A DNA stretch of 10,000 nt from Acropora yongei (GCA_014634225.1 BLFN01000010.1:1890620-1900619), one strand, 5' to 3'; positions 1 through 9,090 are shown, counted from the first letter of the stretch. A program made the numbers and translations. Notes: generated by a model not told the origin, from the sequence alone.

Positions 1-316
1 TCTTAATACGTTTCAGTAAACAATGAAGAAAACAGAAGTTCACTCATCATCACACGGTTTGTTGTAGAAAGCGAGAATAATGATCTATAACTTAATTCTA
101 TCTCTACATAGGTTTTGTAAACTGAGAATAAAAAAGAAAAGAAAATTAAATCACGTACTGGGATGGGCGACCTGTGCGTCACAAACTTTCTGCGCACGGA
201 GTCAGCGCCCTACACATGTACTTCATTCCATTTTCTGCGATTCGCGATTGGCCAAGCTTGTTACTCAGTTCTGCGCGTGTTTATGCTCGATGAATTTAGC
301 TATCCTGAACACCACT
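1..316. other. Gene-free left edge, relatively CpG-rich, with a CCAAT box
   Basis: I see no convincing coding exon here; the ORFs on both strands look accidental. The stretch from about 160 to 300 is richer in CpG and GC than most of the window. It carries a CCAAT box on the minus strand (247-251, inside GCGATTGGCC) and a CRE-like GTGCGTCAC near 174-182. This could be a promoter for a neighbour or the 3' flank or intron of the minus-strand gene that begins to its right. No AATAAA on the minus strand was seen between 1 and 316; a CATAAA variant lies near 281. Confidence 0.3.
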
Positions 317-2074
317 TTACCTGGAGATTTGCTGACCAGTTATCGGAAATACCTTCTTTCGTGAGTTTCCCACGGGATCGAAAATGGTCGAAACTTGTCC
401 CGGGCTTTGATGTGTGAAAGAGCCCGTTGACACATAATTAGCCTTGACGAAAGCGTGTTTTGAGGCCTGTGACGACCTCAAAGTCTTTCTGAAATGACCT
501 GAGCTTTGCGATCTCCTGTGTGAATCTTGCTTGTAATCGTCACTCTTTAACGAGTTTCCGTCCACGCAAGTACTAATTTCCGCATAAAACAGCTGGGACT
601 CTTTCCCACTAGCGTTAGGAATATATCCTCCGGAAAGCTGAGACGCAGTCATCTTTTGACTCGCCTTAGCAGTATGGTGAGGATGATGCAAGGTATTGTT
701 GACCATGTAAAGCGTGGAAAGTGCTTGAGACCGTTTTGTATAGCTTATCTTTGGCTTTGTATATGACTGAGAGGAAGTCGCTTGAACTGGTTCCTTTGAT
801 ACTCGAGTAGGGACGGCCCTTAAATAGTTACTCAGGGAAATATTACTGATCTCTCTTTTCACAAACAAGTCCGCCGACCCCGGTTTAACTGCTTTTATCA
901 GCGTCGTTGCACGTGGATCATGTGATGGATGTTTTGCAATGTTACCACTATCCGAACACACCTCTGTATCTTTAATACAATCATTTTCGACTCTAGCAGG
1001 GACTAAAACGCTTACGAATTCACTTGATTTCTTCTGAAATCCAGCTTTTCTGTTTTCCAAAGCGGAATAGCTTCTATTTTCACCGGTGTCGCCTGTAGAA
1101 GAAGCTCTCTCCTTGTGGTCAACTTTTCGTTTTACGTCCTGAGACTCAAAATCAACCGGGTCATCAAATGCACCAAATGGAATAATAAACACAGGTGAAA
1201 CTTCATTCACCATTTTCCGTTCCTCGCCTAACTTTTTATCGTCAGATTTGCGAGTCTTCTTCCTACCCTCGTGTTTTTTCAGAAAAGGTAGCCTCATAAA
1301 TGGATTTCCGTCGATTGAGTCAACAACCTCGGGACTTTTTTGTCTGCCAGGGTGCGAAAAGAATGAACTATTCGAGATCAAAGCAGGAAACCCGATTTGA
1401 TTATTTCCAATGGAATCGACAGCTGTAGCGTGACCAACGCTTCCACCAGACAAAACCATCGGTTTCCCAGCAACGGAATTAGCCTGCTTTTCGTAAAACT
1501 TCTGAAATGTCTCTGTCAGCAGCTTTTCGCTGAAGCCTTTACAGATCTTTCCAGACAAGTGTCTTTTGGTGTCTTTGTGTCTGCTCTCACCTGGTCTCCA
1601 TTTTTTCTCCTTACACGTGGGTCGCATCCGCAGACTCCCCAAAGCGTGAGTTGATGTCGGTGCCTCTGTGGGTGGACTGCTGAAGCAACTCGTGTGAACT
1701 TGATCTACAACATCTCTTTTTGAAGAAATGCGCGAATTGGATTTATAATTATCTGAGGAAGCTTGTTTCCTTGGATGCGCGGATTTTGTGCTGTTAATTA
1801 TCATGGACTTGCATCTGACGGCATCAAAGTAGATGTTGCCTCCATAACCTTGAAAAAGCTAAAAATAAATGGGCCCTTTTTATTAAAGTTAGTGATCTTT
1901 GCAGTTTTAATATGCTACTTAAGCAGCAGCGAAAGAGAGGCCTGAAAAATTCAGGCCTGAACGGGACTCGAACCCTGACATCTGCGACGTCGGTGTAGTG
2001 CGCTGCCAACTGACTAAGACTATCACTTGACTCTGAAATTGGCTTCCGCACAGGTTGTCGAAACGTCAGTCACA

Positions 2075-2116
<42 letters not shown>

Positions 2117-3760
2117 GTTCAATCAAGGTAAGCTATTTATGTGGGTTAATCATAAGTCCGTACATAGTTCAACCGGTTGCGCACTGCACCGGCATCGCAG
2201 AGGTCAGGGTTCGACCCCGTTCTGGCCTTCTTTCGTGACTACTTTCGTGACTACTTTCGTGACTAGCATAGTAAAACTGCGAAGATCCTTAACATTTAAA
2301 TTGTTTCCATCGGTAGTTCAAATGAAGTTACATTGAAAAGGGTCTATAAACCAAGTCCTGGATTGTGAATGTAGCATAACAGCAATTGGGTCGCTTCCCA
2401 AATTTTAAGGACGAGATTTTTGAATTTTGGAATTGAACTGATAGCACAACACCAAAAAATCCGCTTTGGGCAAGACAGCATGTGTGGTTGTTCCTCATAT
2501 ACCTGGTTCTAAACTCACACAGATATGCTCCCTTAGTGCACAAATAACACAAGACCCAGTGCAAGCCCTGGGACAAGTATCGGACAAAAACCATCTTTCC
2601 TTTTGAAATACCTCCAATATCCTCCTGTTAGTATTTCAATCTGAAACTGAAAAAGCACTGCTCCTAGCCAATCAGATTGCAGGAATTTTTCAGTTTATAC
2701 TATATCTTCATCTTTTTTGGAAAATTAAATTTACCAGCAGGTGTGTCCTAGCCAAAGAAACTAAGTTTGTGTGATGTATTGATGACACTCAATGTTGATA
2801 TGACCAACTAAAGGTTGCAAGAGTAAATTGTCATAATCATTATAATGATACTGCTCTTTTTACAACAAATATTTAACTCTGACAAAAGAAATGGATGTGA
2901 AAATGATTGTGTACCTTCAGCTCTTCTTCGCCACCAGCAAAAGGCAGTTGACGTTGCAAGGATGCTGGGGCAGTCTTAGGCACGGCTAAAGAGGTGCCGT
3001 CCCTAAAGCTGTTGTATGACACAAGTGAAAGCTCATCACAGTCGTAGCTTGTTCGCAAGTGACCACTTTCTACTTGACAGCTGTCTCTAAAAAAGCATTT
3101 TATTGAACATCCGTGATTAAACTCATGACGAGAAAAAGAATATCGTGCTAAAGGCCAGTTGGATCAGCCAGTCAGTGAATGTATTGAAACGGTTTTGCTT
3201 AAATAACTGATAAAGGTTCTCAATTGACCAAACTGGTAATCTTTCCAGAGGTGTGTTTGGAAATAAGCAGTTCTCAGTTCAGCAGAACAGAATTGAGGGC
3301 TACATCAATTTTGTGGATTGGCCTATCTGAAGGCTAGTTTTGCCTAATGATAAGAGTCCTAAGTTATCCTGGCAAATATAAGACTGCAAGAGATGCTAAA
3401 TTGATACGGAGTTCCCCATTCATTGAGCCACCTGGTAATTTAGTATAATATGCTGATTTTCCTGCCAGCCAACAGTGGTTGAGTAAATTACACAGTAGAT
3501 TAGAGGCAAGTCATCATGCATAATATTACTTACTCTTGATCAATCTTGGCATTGATATCTGGCACCTTAATAGTCAATGTAATGTCAGGTTTGTCATCTT
3601 TTCCCTCATTGTTATCAGTTGCGTCCCATTTACTGAGGTATGTATCATTTGCATATTGAATAATCAATTGCCGCCTATCATCATCATCACAATCACTTTC
3701 CTGATCCCTGATAAAGATCTGTTCAGTTCTGGTCACAGTGACTGCTTCAGTTTGGTTCAT
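317..3760 (-). CDS. Multi-exon gene of unknown function (3' exons, including a 1.54-kb exon)
   Basis: I do not recognise this protein. Three exons can be read: about 3760-3534 (5' boundary uncertain; ATG at 3760 or an internal acceptor), 3086-2915 and 1858-317. The splice sites are GTAAGT after 3534, TTTTTTAG before 3086, GTACAC after 2915 and TTTATTTTTAG before 1858. Phases match at both joins: GA+A gives Glu, then AAG/CTT is phase 0. The first exon has an acidic run (ESDCDDDDRR) and then PDITLTIKVPDINAKIDQ. The second ends FAGGEEELK and continues into LFQGYGGNIYFDAVRCKS. The long exon adds 513 codons of Ser/Lys-rich, probably disordered sequence with no membrane segment or signal peptide. 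A basic cluster about 195-209 residues into it (KKHEGRKKTRKSDDKK) could be a nuclear localisation signal. The frame stays open for 1.5 kb, which argues for real coding. The TAA at 317-319 lies inside a donor-like CAG|GTAAAG, so the exon may instead splice onward to the left. Confidence 0.65.
1911..2022 (-). repeat. tRNA-derived SINE copy, minus orientation
   Basis: Read on the minus strand this is a tRNA-like head: an A-box-like region (TTAGTCAGTTGGCAGCGC), then a B box GGTTCGAGTCC (1964-1974) matching GGTTCGANNCC exactly. A body with a TTCAGGCCTGAATTTTTCAGGCCT-type hairpin follows, and the tail is CTTTCGCTGCTGCTTAAGTAGC. The head cannot fold into a proper anticodon arm with intact acceptor pairing, so it is a retroposon and not a tRNA gene. 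It lies in the intron between 1859 and 2914, in the same transcriptional sense as the host gene. The B-box region matches the copy at 2155-2266 closely. The family resembles a SINE I associate with cnidarian genomes; that assignment is from memory. Confidence 0.75.
1938..1958. repeat. Perfect 9-bp hairpin within the SINE body
   Basis: AGGCCTGAA (1938-1946) and TTCAGGCCT (1950-1958) are exact reverse complements separated by AAA. TCAGGCCTGA (1951-1960) is also a 10-bp palindrome. The structure belongs to the SINE body downstream of the tRNA-like head and would form a stable stem in the SINE RNA. Confidence 0.85.
2023..2128 (+). mobile_element. Repeat fragment, possibly the end of a Penelope-like element
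   Basis: Sequence between the two SINEs contains GGTTGTCGAAACGTCAGTCA followed by a short hairpin (AGTCCT 2081-2086, loop TCTC, AGGACT 2091-2096) and TCACCCAGATGATC. This resembles a dispersed cnidarian repeat I know only from memory. The CTGAAA...GTCGAAACGTC layout, closed by TGAC (2028-2031) against GTCA, recalls the degenerate hammerhead-like motifs of Penelope-like elements. The core here is CTGAAAT rather than CTGANGA, so any ribozyme would be broken. No coding part of an element is present. Confidence 0.45.
2155..2266 (+). repeat. tRNA-derived SINE copy, plus orientation, truncated tail
   Basis: An A-box-like head (ATAGTTCAACCGGTTGCGC), the shared GCGCACTGCACCGGCATCGC block, and a B box GGTTCGACCCC (2208-2218) exactly matching GGTTCGANNCC mark a second copy of the family seen at 1911-2022, in the opposite orientation. 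The GGCCT hairpin is largely lost here (only TTCTGGCCTTC remains), and the tail is replaced by three copies of a 12-bp unit. It lies in the same intron and is antisense to the host gene. Confidence 0.75.
2230..2265 (+). repeat. Three perfect tandem copies of a 12-bp unit
   Basis: The unit CTTTCGTGACTA occurs at 2230-2241, 2242-2253 and 2254-2265 without a mismatch. It begins where the SINE tail starts. The related minus-strand copy has a single CTTTCGCTGCTG at the equivalent place, so this is probably an expansion of the SINE tail. Confidence 0.95.
2267..2914. other. Rest of the SINE-bearing intron, no gene seen
   Basis: This is the remainder of the intron between the 3086-2915 and 1858-317 exons. 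A minus-strand open stretch of about 88 codons (2594-2328) has no recognisable domain and no matching splice sites. AT-rich sequence from 2700 to 2880 includes a 14-bp palindrome (2836-2849) that is probably compositional. The inverted repeat at 2644-2696 is listed separately. Confidence 0.5.
2644..2696. repeat. 11-bp perfect inverted repeat around a 31-bp spacer
   Basis: AAACTGAAAAA (2644-2654) is the exact reverse complement of TTTTTCAGTTT (2686-2696). The spacer contains CACTGCTCCTAGCCAATCAG, a type of phrase common in dispersed invertebrate repeats. It may be a remnant of a small non-autonomous DNA element, or only a hairpin; no target-site duplication is evident. Confidence 0.5.
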
Positions 3761-4231
3761 GGCACAATTTATTTTCAGCCTCACTCATTCTTCCTTTGGT
3801 AGCACCACACATTAACCCCTACAATTTAATGCATGGTAGTAAAAGCAATAAAATATATTTTTTCAAGTTCAAAGTTCTGTTGGAAATATGGCCAGGAAAT
3901 TTGGGCAATGAAAATAAAATCTGGGGATTAAGATGTTTATAATTATTGCACTTTAACTACAGAAAAATACATTTAATTTATTTGGAACTGTCAGTCAGGA
4001 TTTTGAGAAAGTACTTGATTTCTAAGCATCAGAAAAATGGCTGCAAAGAACCCTCGGACGTTGTGATGACTGGCTTCGTGGGATGACTATGTTGGCTGGC
4101 CATGAACAGATCTTAGAACTAAATGAGCAATAACAATATAATATTATATAAAACAAAAAACAAAAATCACACCTCAACATAAATTACCAAATTCAAGTTT
4201 CAAGCAAAGACAAGGTGCGAGATGACTGTAC

Positions 4232-5099
4232 CTCTCACATGTCGTTGATTTCTGCCATATGCTTGAATTGATTGTGCATTTCTAAGTACCATGGTGATAT
4301 CACACTTTTGCACCTACAAGCCTGAACTATACCTTGCTGCCTTATCTTTGCCAGTTTTAAGCAATTCAGCCAATCAAACTCAGCAAGAGGTAGTTTGCAA
4401 ACATGGTAATGCATCCTTTTCAATTTCAAAATCAACAATAATTTCGACATGTTAATTTTGCAAATGGTCTTAAAATACAAATGTACAAAGATTTCAAGAG
4501 TATTAACTAACTCAAAATTTTGTTAATAACAAAACACCTATGATGAGCAAATTGACCTGAAACAAAGAATTACCGGTAAGCTATAGATTGCTCCACATAA
4601 ATTAGAGCCTCGATCAATTAAACTATTTTGTCAAACAACTGCATATTGAGTACACTCAAGTTCCGTCAGAAATAAGAATGTTACTTTTGTTCTTTAAAAT
4701 ATACTGAAGAGCAGCTCTTCATTCATGCGTTGGGATTTCCTGACCATAAGCAATCAGTATTTAAACAGTTTTATTTCGGGCGCAGAGCACGAAGGCTCTT
4801 GTTTGTTGACAAAACTGCTCTAAGTTGTTCCTTCGATCGGAATTTTAACGCATCAATAAATTGTTAGAAAGTAAAACAATGATCATGTTACTCACGGTTG
4901 CCTCTCTTAATTGCTTTTTTTTGCCTTCCTGTTTCAATAAGACTTCCAAACTGAAAAAAAAAACAACAACAAAAATAGCAGATGCCGCATTCGTTCGATG
5001 TACGTACAATTCGAGTTCCTCTTGGCGATAACTCCGTGTGCAATCTCTCATATTCCGCATGTCGTCAAGAGCGCGGTGCTTCGCAACCAAATTATGCAT
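4232..5099 (-). CDS. Candidate 5' exons of the same unknown gene
   Basis: Three exons are proposed: 5099-5008 (ATG at 5099, TGA upstream in frame), 4950-4896 and 4313-4232. The second follows a strong acceptor (ten T then CAG) and ends at a GTGAGT donor; the first ends at GTACGT. Joined, they read MHNLVAKHRALDDMRNMRDC, then a charged, helix-prone stretch (QEELEFLEVLLKQEGKKKQL, possibly coiled coil), then VQKCDITMVLRNAQSIQAYG. Phases agree between exons 1 and 2 and between 2 and 3. Exon 3 has a weak pyrimidine tract and ends phase 1; it could join the next gene part at an acceptor before 3744, giving about 717 residues in all. The first exon sits in a CpG-richer pocket (about 4980-5090), as expected near a gene start. 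Exon 3 is the least certain, and these exons could belong to a separate gene. Confidence 0.4.
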
Positions 5100-5109
5100 C
5101 AAAAAATTA

Positions 5110-6140
5110 ACAAAGGTCTTGCTTCATTAAAATGCATCAGTCTATTAGTGACATCCTTTTAACAAAAAAAGCACAATCAATATTGTGGCAATTGGTAAAC
5201 AATGACAAGAAAAGATTCGAATTATTACTCCATCGCCAATGGTTCAACTGACAAAGACGCAAAGGTGATGAAATGAGTTCACAGAGAATCGATGACAAAA
5301 TACGTTTACAGCTTTCTTTTATAGTCGAGAGAGGAGAAGAACACTAAGTTATAAGTGCGTGTTTCAAAGAAAACAGGCTGACGAAACTTACCAAGCCAAC
5401 CAAAATGTCAACGTTGAACAAAGAATGAATGCTAATTGAAGGGACGGGAGAGTGGAGATAACGACAAAAAAATTGGCAGAGGGTAGGGGCAGTGCTTCCG
5501 ACTACGAACCCAAAAAAAGACATACAAGTGAAAAAGTTTCACCAACAGTAGGCCATTAACATTCTCCAAGATATGAATTTCAAGACAAAATTGATTGTCA
5601 CCAAAATAATTCTTCCACAATAGGAAGGGCAAATTTCAAAATGAATTGAAACAAATAATAAAAATCCATCCAGTGCATAGGCTTACTCCCATTAATTGAC
5701 CAAAGCGCTGGGGACAAGGAATCAAAGAAATGACACCTATACTATAGTTTCATGAATATGGCAAACCATTCAGAGCAGCAAATTATAGGAAGAAACAAAT
5801 TGTTACAAACCAGAAAGAGATAAATCAAATAAATTATTATTATTTTATTTCTTTTTTTGCAATAATACAGTTAACAGTCTCTTTGAAAATGAAAGTTTAG
5901 ATTCCAAACAGAAAGATCAGCACACTGCAATGCCCAGTTTTCGTTGCCATTACATTGAATGTTAGAACTTCCATCAGTCATTTCCATAACAGTGTATAAT
6001 TATTATACATTCATACAACTTGTCAAGTTGCTTTGGTACTGCGCATAATGGAAACAGTTTGCAACAAATTATTTAAAAAAAAGTGCCAAATTTACAGTGA
6101 TTATAACTATGCCACATTTTGCAGAGTGAGTACTGAATGG
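5110..6140. other. AT-rich intergenic stretch, no gene seen
   Basis: This lies between the first proposed exon of the unknown minus-strand gene and the 3' side of NDUFA6. No ORF here has protein-like composition or usable splice sites; the minus ORF at 5632-5432 looks accidental. An 8-bp palindromic hairpin (TGTATAAT, 5993-6000, against ATTATACA, 6002-6009) is AT-only and probably chance. The part next to 5100 may hold the promoter and 5' UTR of the leftward gene. Confidence 0.5.
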
Positions 6141-6142
6141 CA

Positions 6143-6274
6143 GTTTATTGCACCTCAGGCTTAAAATCCAATGATCCAAAGATCACTCTCCACTCTGACC
6201 ATAAGCCTCTTGTCAAGATTCTTAGTCTGTTGAGTTTATGCAAGGTCTTTTGTTTCAACGGTCCTGAAAGTCCA
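6143..6274 (+). pseudogene. Possible decayed retroelement RNase H fragment
   Basis: A short open frame reads DPKITLHSDHKPLVKIL (from 6173). It resembles the T-D-H-K-P-L block in the RNase H domain of Ty3/gypsy-like polyproteins. Similarity stops after about 17 residues, and the frame ends at TAA 6275. No flanking reverse transcriptase or integrase was seen, so this is at best a scrap. Confidence 0.25.
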
Positions 6275-6395
6275 TAACTTCATGAAATATGGGTAGGCAA
6301 TTAAGAATACACAGTGGTAGAGGCACTCAGATTTATAGACTTTATGTCATCATTTTCAGATCACAATCATTACTTATTTTCTCTGTTGTAGACAA

Positions 6396-6629
6396 ATGAA
6401 GAATCACAGCACTTCATGTAGAAGTTCTGGAAAGTGCAGGAGATATCCTAAGCTCATTCCTAATGTCCTCTCTCTTGACCCTGGTTACAAGGTGTCAGTA
6501 AAAGAAGATGCACATGACTTCCAGGATTACAAATTAGGGGCCTTTCATGTAAAAAAAGGCATTATCAGTTTATCTGTGCAACCAGACTTTCATTTAAATT
6601 TCACTTATGACAAGATTAAAGTACAGTAG
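6396..6629 (+). other. Unassigned 77-codon ORF
   Basis: The frame opens near an acceptor-like TCTCTGTTGTAG (before 6391) and runs to TAG. It has ordinary amino-acid composition (for example SLDPGYKVSVKEDAHDFQDY) but no domain I recognise. It lies just past the 3' end of NDUFA6 on the opposite strand, close to the retroelement-like scrap at 6143-6274. It may be part of the same decayed element, an exon of an unknown gene, or chance. Confidence 0.2.
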
Positions 6630-6771
6630 AACTTAGATGACAAAAATAATAGTTTTCAACCACCCACCAAATGTGAAAGATGACCAGCAAATATTTGCTC
6701 CACTATAAACATCAAACCAGTCTAAAGAAAACAAGACACTCTTCTATAATGTGACCACTTAAATGTAAGTT

Positions 6772-8399
6772 CTAGTCATAACCATCAAAAAACTTGGCAA
6801 GAAATTCTGTTTTCCTTGGAATTTCTGTTTCCTTGAAATATCGCATGACATGAGTTTTCTGTTTCCACAAATTGTGTGTTTCTTCAAGTTCCATTTTACC
6901 CTTTGGAAAAGAGAAAACAAGAACAACTTATATATATATATATATAAAATTATGCATATAGTGGGTGTGAGGATTCTTCACTGGGTGACAGTGCTCAATG
7001 CTGGTTGCAGAGCATTGTGATAGAGTAATAATATCAGTCAAGGATGAACAATGATTGACCCTGACTCCAAGTTCTACACTCACAGTACAAGATCAGACAG
7101 ATCATCCAGTTTAACTGATCACATTTGGCAGCAATATTAACAAAACAAAAACACAACAACAACAAAAAAATATACAGTAAATATACATAAGTTTATCATG
7201 ATGAAAATGTCATTGTTCCCTGGGTGCAAGGACCAGCCTCTCCTGCCTACCAAAAAAATTACAATCTATAAAAGTTATCTTGTTTACTTAGCAACGCAAG
7301 GAACAATTTGAGAAGGAAAATTAACTTGATCTTTTACGGTTATTATTATTTCCAGAATTATCTTGTAGAATTATCTATAAGTGTGCTATCAGGGACCCCA
7401 AAAAACAATGTTGATATCAAATGCAGGGTATAAAGCATTTGCTAATAAGTCAAATATTGATTTCATACTTCATTTTTGTTTTTGCATTTTGTAATAACAA
7501 AGTACTACAATATATAAATTTAAAGCAAAATGGAAAGAAAAGAAAAAAAAAACATTTATAAATACTCAGACAACACCATTCAAGAACAGAAATAAAATCT
7601 CATTTCATGGAGTAATTTCTTGGAAGGCTGATTTTTTTTTTAATCCAAGGATTACCTTGATGACCAACATGTCAATCACTCTGATGTCTTGTACATGGGC
7701 ATTTTTCATAAACTCTTCTCGCACTTTAGCACGACCAGTCTTAGATGTCATTTCAAGAGCATATCCCTGGATAGTGTGTGGAACCTACAAAAATTAAACA
7801 ATTTCTCTCAGAGCTTTTTATGTACATTCTTAGTTTAATCTAAATCATACATTAATAATAGTTATTTATTATGGTACATCGAAAGAGTTGAATACAATTA
7901 AATCTTATGTAACATAGTTAACAACTACGAGCAACAGTCTCTAGCATTTTGGCATTCTTTGGTGGTGTGTTGTTGGTTATGTAGCCTTGCAGTATGGCCA
8001 TTTAGTGTTTGCGGCATTAATTTTAGCATTGTTTTTTTCAGTGTGGGGGCTCGTTGCTATCCTGGGATGTGTCACTTACTCATTTACATATTGCCTTCAT
8101 CTCACGGATAACTTGAGCTTTGGAACGACAGAGAACGTAGCAACATTGTCACGATTGGTTGCTCAATGTAAAGTTGAACACACGAATAAATATCACAACT
8201 CCAACCCGTACAATCTATAGTATAGTAAACTACTCCTTTCTCAGTTGCTAAAAATGCAAAACGAATACCATAAATGTACCTCTCTCCACCAAGCACGGTA
8301 GAGATTCATTACCCTTCGTCTGGCTTCCACATGGCTCGTAGACAGGAGAGGTTTCAATACCGTCTTCCCAGCACTTTCAGCCACTTGTTTAGCGGCCAT
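6772..8399 (-). CDS. NDUFA6: NADH dehydrogenase [ubiquinone] 1 alpha subcomplex subunit 6 (LYR-motif complex I subunit)
   Basis: This is a complete three-exon gene: 8399-8280, 7784-7656 and 6900-6772, of 120, 129 and 129 nt, all joined in phase 0. Splice sites are GTACAT and TTTTTGTAG, then GTAATC and TTTTCCAAAG. The ATG is in good context (CAAGATGG) and the stop is TAG. The product is 125 residues, close to the usual length. It carries the LYR tripeptide at residues 33-35 (NLYRAWWRE), the block [12 protein letters not shown] (60-71) with the family phenylalanine at 65, [16 protein letters not shown] across the second junction, and [14 protein letters not shown] near the end. NDUFA6 is a supernumerary subunit of mitochondrial complex I; its LYR fold binds mitochondrial acyl carrier protein on the matrix arm. 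The gene stands alone; introns are 495 and 755 bp. No canonical AATAAA lies in the first 600 nt past the stop (a TATAAA variant is near 6332, an AATAAA at 6144-6149). Confidence 0.96.
6929..6946. repeat. (TA)9 microsatellite
   Basis: Nine TA dinucleotides lie in the second NDUFA6 intron, about 28 bases upstream of the exon 3 acceptor on the minus strand. They could be length-polymorphic. Confidence 0.9.
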
Positions 8400-8531
8400 C
8401 TTGAGATAATGCGCACCGGAGTATCATGGGAAATAATATTGACTGCTAGGGCCAGTTTCCCTCGTTGTGGCGATTCTAGAGATGCATGGCGTGTGTGCGG
8501 TGCTGACGAAAACAGTGAAGACAAGTTTTAA
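8400..8531 (-). promoter_or_regulatory. Presumed promoter and 5' UTR of NDUFA6
   Basis: This is the sequence directly upstream of the NDUFA6 ATG. It is richer in CpG than the AT-rich flanks. The start codon sits in CAAGATGGCCGC, a YY1-like AAGATGGC context common in housekeeping and mitochondrial-protein genes. A TTCCCATGATACTCC stretch (8418-8432, minus strand) partly resembles a ZNF143/SBS-type element. No TATA box was seen. The assignment rests on position and motif resemblance only. Confidence 0.4.
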
Positions 8532-9070
8532 AATTGCTGAGAATACATTTGAATGAATGAATAACAGATATTCCTTTTTCGATTACAGGCATAAGGATTC
8601 CGTCTTTTGGCATCTAGACAAATGGTATAATGAGAAAGACACTGTTTCGCGCATCATAAGTATAACAATGATCAAACAAGCGTCTATTTTTTTTTACTTT
8701 TTTTTAAAACTAGTTTATTTGTATTTGCGAAAAAAAAAAGACAAAGGATGTGTTGTTCTCAAATTTTATTACAGGGTATAAAATGTCAAAACGTAAAACA
8801 AGCGCTTAACCCGGGCATTACTTGAAGGAACTGGCTGACCCATTTATTATACCTAGCAATACTACCTGTTTGAGCCGACTAGCGGCCGAATTAACGAATA
8901 GCGAACTGATATTGATTAGGTCAAGTGTTTCGGTAGCACATGTTTTTGGTCTAAGCAGTTTCGTGTCGGAGACCGTGAATGTTACGCTCGTTTGTTGAAG
9001 TTTTTCACTTTCCCTACCGTTTTAATGCACAGAAAATGGAAGAATGAGGGTTGCAATTTGCCTTTACGCA
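8532..9070. other. Intergenic stretch, mostly without a gene; right end may be a 5' exon
   Basis: From 8532 to about 8900 there is AT-rich sequence with poly-T and poly-A tracts (8688-8706, 8730-8740) and no supportable ORF. From about 8927 to 9070 GC rises and one plus frame is open up to CGCA|GTAAGT at 9071, a good donor. That makes 8927-9070 a candidate untranslated or coding first exon for the plus-strand exon at 9119-9269. An ATG at 9025 lies in the frame that would join it. Confidence 0.35.
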
Positions 9071-9090
9071 GTAAGTTAATTTAGGTTTTT

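Noticed and set aside
80..417. Plus-strand ORFs of 94 and 84 codons
   Set aside because: They partly overlap the end of the long minus-strand exon, have unlikely composition and no domain.
1397..1654. Plus-strand 85-codon ORF
   Set aside because: It is antisense to the long coding exon.
1964..2218. Two tRNA genes suggested by exact B boxes
   Set aside because: Neither copy forms a plausible cloverleaf with paired acceptor and anticodon stems, and both continue into a shared non-tRNA body and tail, so they are SINEs.
2055..2336. Plus-strand 93-codon ORF with FVTTFVTTFVT
   Set aside because: It runs through the repeat fragment and the SINE; the peptide repeat only reflects the 12-bp DNA repeat.
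3536..3802. Plus-strand 88-codon hydrophobic ORF
   Set aside because: It is antisense to the 3760-3534 exon, which has a GTAAGT donor and phase support.
4235..4480. Minus-strand 81-codon ORF
   Set aside because: The frame lacks splice support; a different frame of 4313-4232 fits the flanking sites and phases better.
7987..8220. Plus-strand 77-codon ORF resembling a membrane protein
   Set aside because: It lies wholly inside NDUFA6 intron 1 on the opposite strand; its hydrophobicity comes from T-rich sequence and no homology is apparent.
8274..8531. Plus-strand 85-codon ORF
   Set aside because: It is antisense to NDUFA6 exon 1 and its promoter.
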